Source: Theristus sp. LFF4_11
Taxonomy: Eukaryota > Nematoda > Chromadorea > Monhysterida > Xyalidae
Length of the DNA stretch: 64,000 nt
Assembly (NCBI GenBank): GCA_030248135.1
Contig: JASANC010003630.1
Location: forward strand, 158,911 to 222,910
Direction of reading: 5' to 3'
Shown: positions 59,228-64,000 of the stretch, in pieces
How positions within the stretch are numbered: position 1 is the first letter of the stretch
Layout: each line of letters opens with the position of its first letter
Position numbers and translations under genes: made by a program
The notes under the pieces: generated by a model
What the model was told of the DNA's origin: nothing
The model's input: the letters and a program-made list of their open reading frames with translations, nothing else
The model's database searches: none

Positions 59228-60611
59228 AAAAGAATCTTTAAAAATGTGATTTTTTTTGCTCATGCTTCGTGTTTTTCAGCAAAACGCGTTCACCTAATCT
59301 ATTCCTGATTCATAATTGAACGAAATAACAATCCACTTACCACTTTTCCAGTTGGCCAGTTTTCCAGTTACCACTTTTCCAGTTGGCCAGTTTTCCAGTT
59401 ACCTGTTTCCCAGTTGGCTAGTTTTCCAGTTTTCCAGTTTCCTGTTTTCCAGTTGGCCAGTTTTCCAGTTTTCCAGTTGCCCAGTTAATGGAAAACTGGA
59501 AAATAGCAACTGGAAAACTGGCCAACTGGAAAAGTGGTAACTGGAAAATGGAAAACTGGCAAGTGGAAAAACTTAGAAACATTACTTGTTTGAAAAAAGT
59601 GCTATTATAATAATGTGCGTGAAACACGAGCGAAACGGCTGTGGCGCTACACCCTGCACAGCAACCAAAATTGACAATTGCCGCTGTATAACTGGGCAAC
59701 CTAAAAAAGCTACAAACTTATAAAGTTGAAAAGCTTCAAAGTTGTAAAGTTACAAATTTTTAAAAGTTAGCGCGCACAAGTTTGCTAGTAGTCAGTTGAC
59801 CAGTTTTCCAGTTGTCAAGTTAACCAGTTTTCAGTTTTCCACTTTTCCAGTCAGCCATTTTTCGAGATGGCCAGTTTTCCAGTTTTCCGGTTACCACTTT
59901 TCCGGCCAGTTGGCCAGTTTTCCAGTTGGCTAGTTTTCCAGTTTTGCAGTTACGAGTTTTCCAGTTGGCTAGTTTTCCAGTTTACCACTATTCCAGTTCA
60001 CTAGTTAGCCAGTTCTCCAGTTAGCCAGTTTTCCAGTTGGCCAGTTTTCCAGTTTTCCAGTTACCTGTTTTCCAGTTGGCTAGTTTTCCAGTTTTCCAGT
60101 TTGCTGTTTTCCAGTTGGCCAGTTTTCCAGTTTTCCAGTTGCCCAGTTAACTGGAAAACTGGAAAACTAGCCAACTGGAAAACTGGGCAACTGGAAAAGT
60201 GGTAACTGGAAAACTGGAAAACTGGAAAAGTGGTAACTGGAAAACTGAAAAACTAACCACGTGGAAAAATGGCTAACTGGAAAAGTGGGAAACTGAAAAA
60301 CTGGCTAACTTGACAACTGGAAAACTGGTCAACTGGACTACTAGCAAACTTGTGCGCGCTAATTTTTAAAAATTTGTAACTTTACAACTTTGAACCTTTT
60401 CAACTTTATAAGCTTGTAGCTTTTTCAGGTTGCCCAGTTATACAGCGGTCAATTGTCAATTTTGGTTGCTGTGCAGGGTGTAGCGCTCAGCCGTTTCGCT
60501 CGTGTTTCACGCAAATTTCTATAATAGCACTTTTTTCAAACAAGTAATGTTTCTAAGTTTGCATACAAGACGGAATGTGTGAGCAACATTTTTAACGCGT
60601 TTTTTCGCTTT

Positions 60612-60684
60612 GCAGCCATGGCGCAGCGGTTATCGTTTTCGCCTAGCAGGGCGGGGGTCTTCGTTGATCGAATCCCATCGTTGC
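60612..60684 (+). ncRNA. tRNA-like module 5
   Basis: 73 nt, same subtype as module 1 with GTTGC at the 3' end. Box A and B intact, T-run terminator downstream. Confidence 0.47.
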
Positions 60685-62060
60685 AAAAGAATCTTTAAAA
60701 ATGTGATTTTTTTTGCTCATGCTTCGTGTTTTTCAGCAAAACGCGTTCACCTAATCTATTCCTGACTTCATAATTGAACGAAATAACCAATACCACTTAC
60801 CAGTTTACCAGTTAGCCCAGTTCTCCAGTTAGCCAGTTTTCCAGTTGGCCAGTTTTCCAGTTTTCCAGTTACCTGTTTCCCAGTTGGCTAGTTTTCCAGT
60901 TTTCCAGTTTCCTGTTTTCCAGTTGGCCAGTTTTCCAGTTTTCCAGTTGCCCAGTTAACTGGAAAACTGGAAAACTAGCCAACTGGAAAACTGGCCAACT
61001 GGAAAAGTGGTAACTGGAAAACTGGAAAACTGGCCAACTGGAAAAACTTAGAAACATTACTTGTTTGAAAAAAGTGCTATTATAATAATGTGCGTGAAAC
61101 ACGAGCGAAACGGCTGTGGCGCTACACCCTGCACAGCAACCAAAATTGACAATTGCCGCTGTATAACTGGGCAACCTGAAAAAGCTACAAACTTATAAAG
61201 TTGAAAAGCTTCAAAGTTGTAAAGTTACAAATTTTTAAAAGTTAGCGCGCACAAGTTTGCTAGTAGTCAGTTGACCAGTTTTCCAGTTGTCAAGTTAACC
61301 AGTTTTTAGTTTTCCACTTTTCCAGTCAGCCATTTTTCGAGATGGCCAGTTTTCCAGTTTCCGGTTACCACTTTTCCGGCCAGTTGGCCAGTTTTCCAGT
61401 TGGCTAGTTTTCCAGTTTTGCAGTTACGAGTTTTCCAGTTGGCTAGTTTTCCAGTTTACCACTATTCCAGTTCACTAGTTAGCCAGTTTTCCAGTTAGCC
61501 AGTTTTCCAGTTGGCCAGTTTTCCAGTTACCTGTTTTCCAGTTGGCTAGTTTTCCAGTTTTCCAGTTTCCTGTTTCGAAGTTGGCCAGTTTTCCAGTTTT
61601 CCAGTTGCCCAGTTAACTGGAAAACTGGAAAACTAGCCAACTGGAAAACTGGCCAACTGGAAAAGCGGTAACTGGAAAACTGGAAAACTGGCCAACTGGA
61701 AACGTGGTAACTGGAAAACTGGAAAACTGGCCACCTGGAAAAATGGCTAACTGGAAAAGTGAGAAATTGAAAATCTGGAAAATTTGACAACTGGAAAACT
61801 GGTCAACTGACTGGACTACAAGCAAACTCGTGCGCGCTTGTTGTTTGTCCTCTTTGTCTTCTTATTGTTTATTGGATCGTCTAGCTAAACTCAGCTCAAC
61901 AAGACACTTCGAACGAACCTGACTTGTAGAAAATTTCTTTTGATTTCTAAACCCTGATTGTTTTTCCTGACCCTTCCTGGGCTAGAAAAAATGCATTCTG
62001 GAATTTTTTGTTTACCCACCCTTCCTCACATGTAATGCAAGCCAACCATACCCGTGCTAT

Positions 62061-62314
62061 GGTGTGGGGTACCGATGTGCGCAGCCCTCAAACCGGTGTG
62101 CAGCCCGCAAGAACAAACTTTGCAAGCTTTGCTTCATTGCACCGACTGCCTTGTAAATGTGCACAGTTCTCAAAATGGTGCACAATTCTCAAATTAGTGC
62201 ACAGGCCTCAAAATGGTGCACTGCCCTCAAACCGGTGTCGCCAAAATGCCACGCAAAAAGTGTTTGCGGGTTGCACACCGGTTTTGAGGGCAGCGCACAT
62301 TGGTACCCCACACC
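62061..62314. mobile_element. TIR element of the GGTGTGGGGTACC family, copy 3
   Basis: Apparently identical to copy 2 and exactly 5,666 bp downstream, so it arose by the segmental duplication and not by separate transposition. Confidence 0.82.
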
Positions 62315-62497
62315 GTCACACCGGTATGATGCCAACTACTCATCGATTTTTGCAACACAGTGGTATAGCGCCACAGCCGTTTCACGCGTGTTTCAGACAC
62401 ATTTCTATAGTGGCACTTTTTGCAAAAAGGTAATGTTTCAGAATTTGCATAAAATACGGAATATGTGAGCAACTTTTTTAATGCGTTTTTTCTCATT

Positions 62498-62569
62498 GCA
62501 GCCATGGCGCAGCGGTACCGTTGTCGCTTAGTAGCGCGGGGGTCTTCGTTGATCGAATCCCATCGCTGC
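62498..62569 (+). ncRNA. tRNA-like module 6, variant form
   Basis: 72 nt, the duplicated partner of module 2 (offset 5,666 bp). The T run after it is one base shorter than in module 2. Confidence 0.5.
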
Positions 62570-63295
62570 AAAAGAATCTTAAAAAAATGTGATTTTTTTG
62601 CTCATGCTTCGTGTTTTTCAGCAAAACGCGTTCACCAAATCTATTCCTGACTTCATAATTGAACGAAATAACCAATACCACTTACCAGTTTACCAGTTAG
62701 CCAGTTCTCCAGTTAGCCAGTTTTCCAGTTGGCCAGTTTTCCAGTTACCTGTTTTCCAGTTGGCTAGTTTTCCAGTTTTCCAGTTACCTGTTTTCCAGTT
62801 GGCTAGTTTTCCAGTTTTCCAGTTGCCCAGTTAACTGGAAAACTGGAAAACTAGCCAACTGGAAAACTGGCCAACTGGAAAAGTGGTAACTGGAAAACTG
62901 GAAAACTGGAAAAGTGGTAACTGGAAAACTGGAAAACTAGCCACCTGGAAAAATGCCTTATTGGAAAAGTGGGAAACTGAAAAACTGGCTAACTTGACAA
63001 CTGGAAAACTGGTCAACTGGACTACTAGCAAACTTCTGCGCGCTAATTTTTAAAAATTTGTAACTTTACAACTTTGAAGCTTTTCAACTTTATAAGTTTG
63101 TAGCTTTTTAGGTCGCCCAGTTATACAGCGGCCAATTGTCAATTTTGGTAGCTGTGCAGGGTGTAGCGCCACAGCCGTTTTGCTCGTGTTTCACGCACAT
63201 TTCTATAATAGCACTTTTTTCAAACAAGTAATGTTTCTAAGTTTGCATAAAAGGCGGAATGTGTGAGCAACATTTTTAACGCGTTTTTTCGCTTT

Positions 63296-63368
63296 GCAGC
63301 CATGGCGCAGCGGTTATCGTTTTCGCCTAGCAGGGCGGGGGTCTTCGTTGATCGAATCCCATCGCTGC
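63296..63368 (+). ncRNA. tRNA-like module 7
   Basis: 73 nt, the duplicated partner of module 3 (offset about 5,657 bp because of small indels). Box A, box B and terminator intact. Confidence 0.5.
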
Positions 63369-64000
63369 AAAAGAATCTTTAAAAATGTGATTTTTTTTGC
63401 TCATGCTTCGTGTTTTTCAGCAAAACGCGTTCACCTAATCTATTCCTGACTTTATAATTGAACGAAATAACCAATACCACTTACCAGTTTACCAGTTAGC
63501 CCAGTTCTCCAGTTAGCCAGTTTTCCAGTTGGCCAGTTTTCCAGTTTTCCAGTTACCTGTTTCCCAGTTGGCTAGTTTTCCAGTTTTCCAGTTTCCTGTT
63601 TTCCAGTTGGCCAGTTTTCCAGTTTTCCAGTTGCCCAGTTAACTGGAAAACTGGAAAACTAGCCAACTGGAAAAATGGCAAACTGGAAAAGTGAAACTGG
63701 AAAAACTGGAAAACTGGCCAACTGGAAAAACTTAGAAACATTACTTGTTTGAAAAAAGTGCTATTATAATAATGTGCGTGAAACACGAGCGAAACGGCTG
63801 TGGCGCTACACCCTGCACAGCAACCAAAATTGACAATTGCCGCTGTATAACTGGGCAACCTAAAAAAAGCTACAAACTTATAAAGTTGAAAAGCTTCAAA
63901 GTTGTAAAGTTACAAATTTTTAAAAGTTAGCGCGCACAAGTTTGCTAGTAGTCAGTTGACCAGTTTTCCAGTTGTCAAGTTAACCAGTTTTCAGTTTTCC

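Larger units (their letters stand above)
54611..64000. repeat. Palindromic foldback array of CCAGTTTTCCAGTT repeats
   Basis: At least 9.4 kb, continuing past the window. Short repeats CCAGTTTTCCAGTTGGCC on one side and their reverse complement GGCCAACTGGAAAACTGG on the other meet at perfect 12-bp centres CCAGTTAACTGG (55285, 55943, 57162, 57978, 58676, 60143, 60951, 61609, 62827, 63635), with a damaged one near 59481. Outside these lie inverted arms with CAGTTATACAGCGGCCAATT and CGTTTCGCTCGTGTTTCACG. The right-arm marker GAAACATTACTTGTTTG occurs at 55386, 58106, 59573, 61049 and 63733, giving spacings of about 2.7 and 1.47 kb. No protein-coding gene is present. Confidence 0.93.

Noticed and set aside
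55203..63858. Open frames of QLASFPVFQL repeats and a recurring 101-residue frame
   Set aside because: They follow the CCAGTTTTCCAGTT DNA repeat and recur because the DNA is duplicated. No domain or codon bias is present.
55130..64000. CRISPR-like array
   Set aside because: The genome is eukaryotic, and the repeats are contiguous or palindromic without unique equal-length spacers.

Overview
The window looks like nematode genomic DNA. It holds a cuticle collagen with the Col_cuticle_N start and Gly-X-Y blocks, a TWK-type two-pore potassium channel and an extended nematode-style globin. Its genes are multi-exon with mostly short GT-AG (sometimes GC-AG) introns and TTTCAG-type acceptors. I cannot name the species. 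Gene models were built by eye from splice signals, reading phase and remembered family motifs, so exon edges are approximate where stated.

Layout: 1-308 (-) is the first exon of a lipid phosphate phosphatase running off the left edge. 1019-8470 (+) is xanthine dehydrogenase in about 29 exons. 10669-28124 (+) is a K2P potassium channel locus. Its conserved core is at 26272-28124, and upstream lie one shared second exon (24159-24310) and at least five alternative first exons that fit its phase, plus two more that feed the core directly. The long introns hold a CAA microsatellite, homopolymer tracts, a 2.6 kb foldback structure with 16-bp arrays, and a TA-flanked MITE. 28808-30254 (+) is cuticle collagen. 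30509-32709 (+) is a globin-domain protein. 35512-32896 (-) is glyoxylate/hydroxypyruvate reductase. 35513-40263 shows no convincing gene. 40264-44745 (+) is a Tincar-like eight-pass membrane protein. 50133-45630 (-) is an RNF141-type RING protein whose 2.5 kb second intron holds two hAT elements.

From about 50.2 kb to the end the window is repeats: a family of about 345-bp units in direct and inverted orientation (50.39-52.06 and 54.13-54.61 kb), a hAT MITE at 53.77 kb, and then at least 9.4 kb of palindromic foldback array (54.6-64.0 kb). That array is made of CCAGTTTTCCAGTT-like short repeats around perfect 12-bp palindromic centres. It carries seven tRNA-like modules with RNA polymerase III box A/B motifs and T-run terminators, two copies of a short TIR element, and a near-identical duplication at an offset of 5,666 bp.

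The genes do not form an operon or a single pathway. XDH (purine catabolism) and the reductase (glyoxylate/hydroxypyruvate) are ordinary metabolic enzymes, while the channel, collagen, globin, Tincar-like and RING proteins are unrelated neighbours. The strongest unusual items are the first-exon cassette array of the K2P channel, the tRNA-module foldback array, the inverted 16-bp arrays, and the tandem hAT pair sharing target-site duplications.
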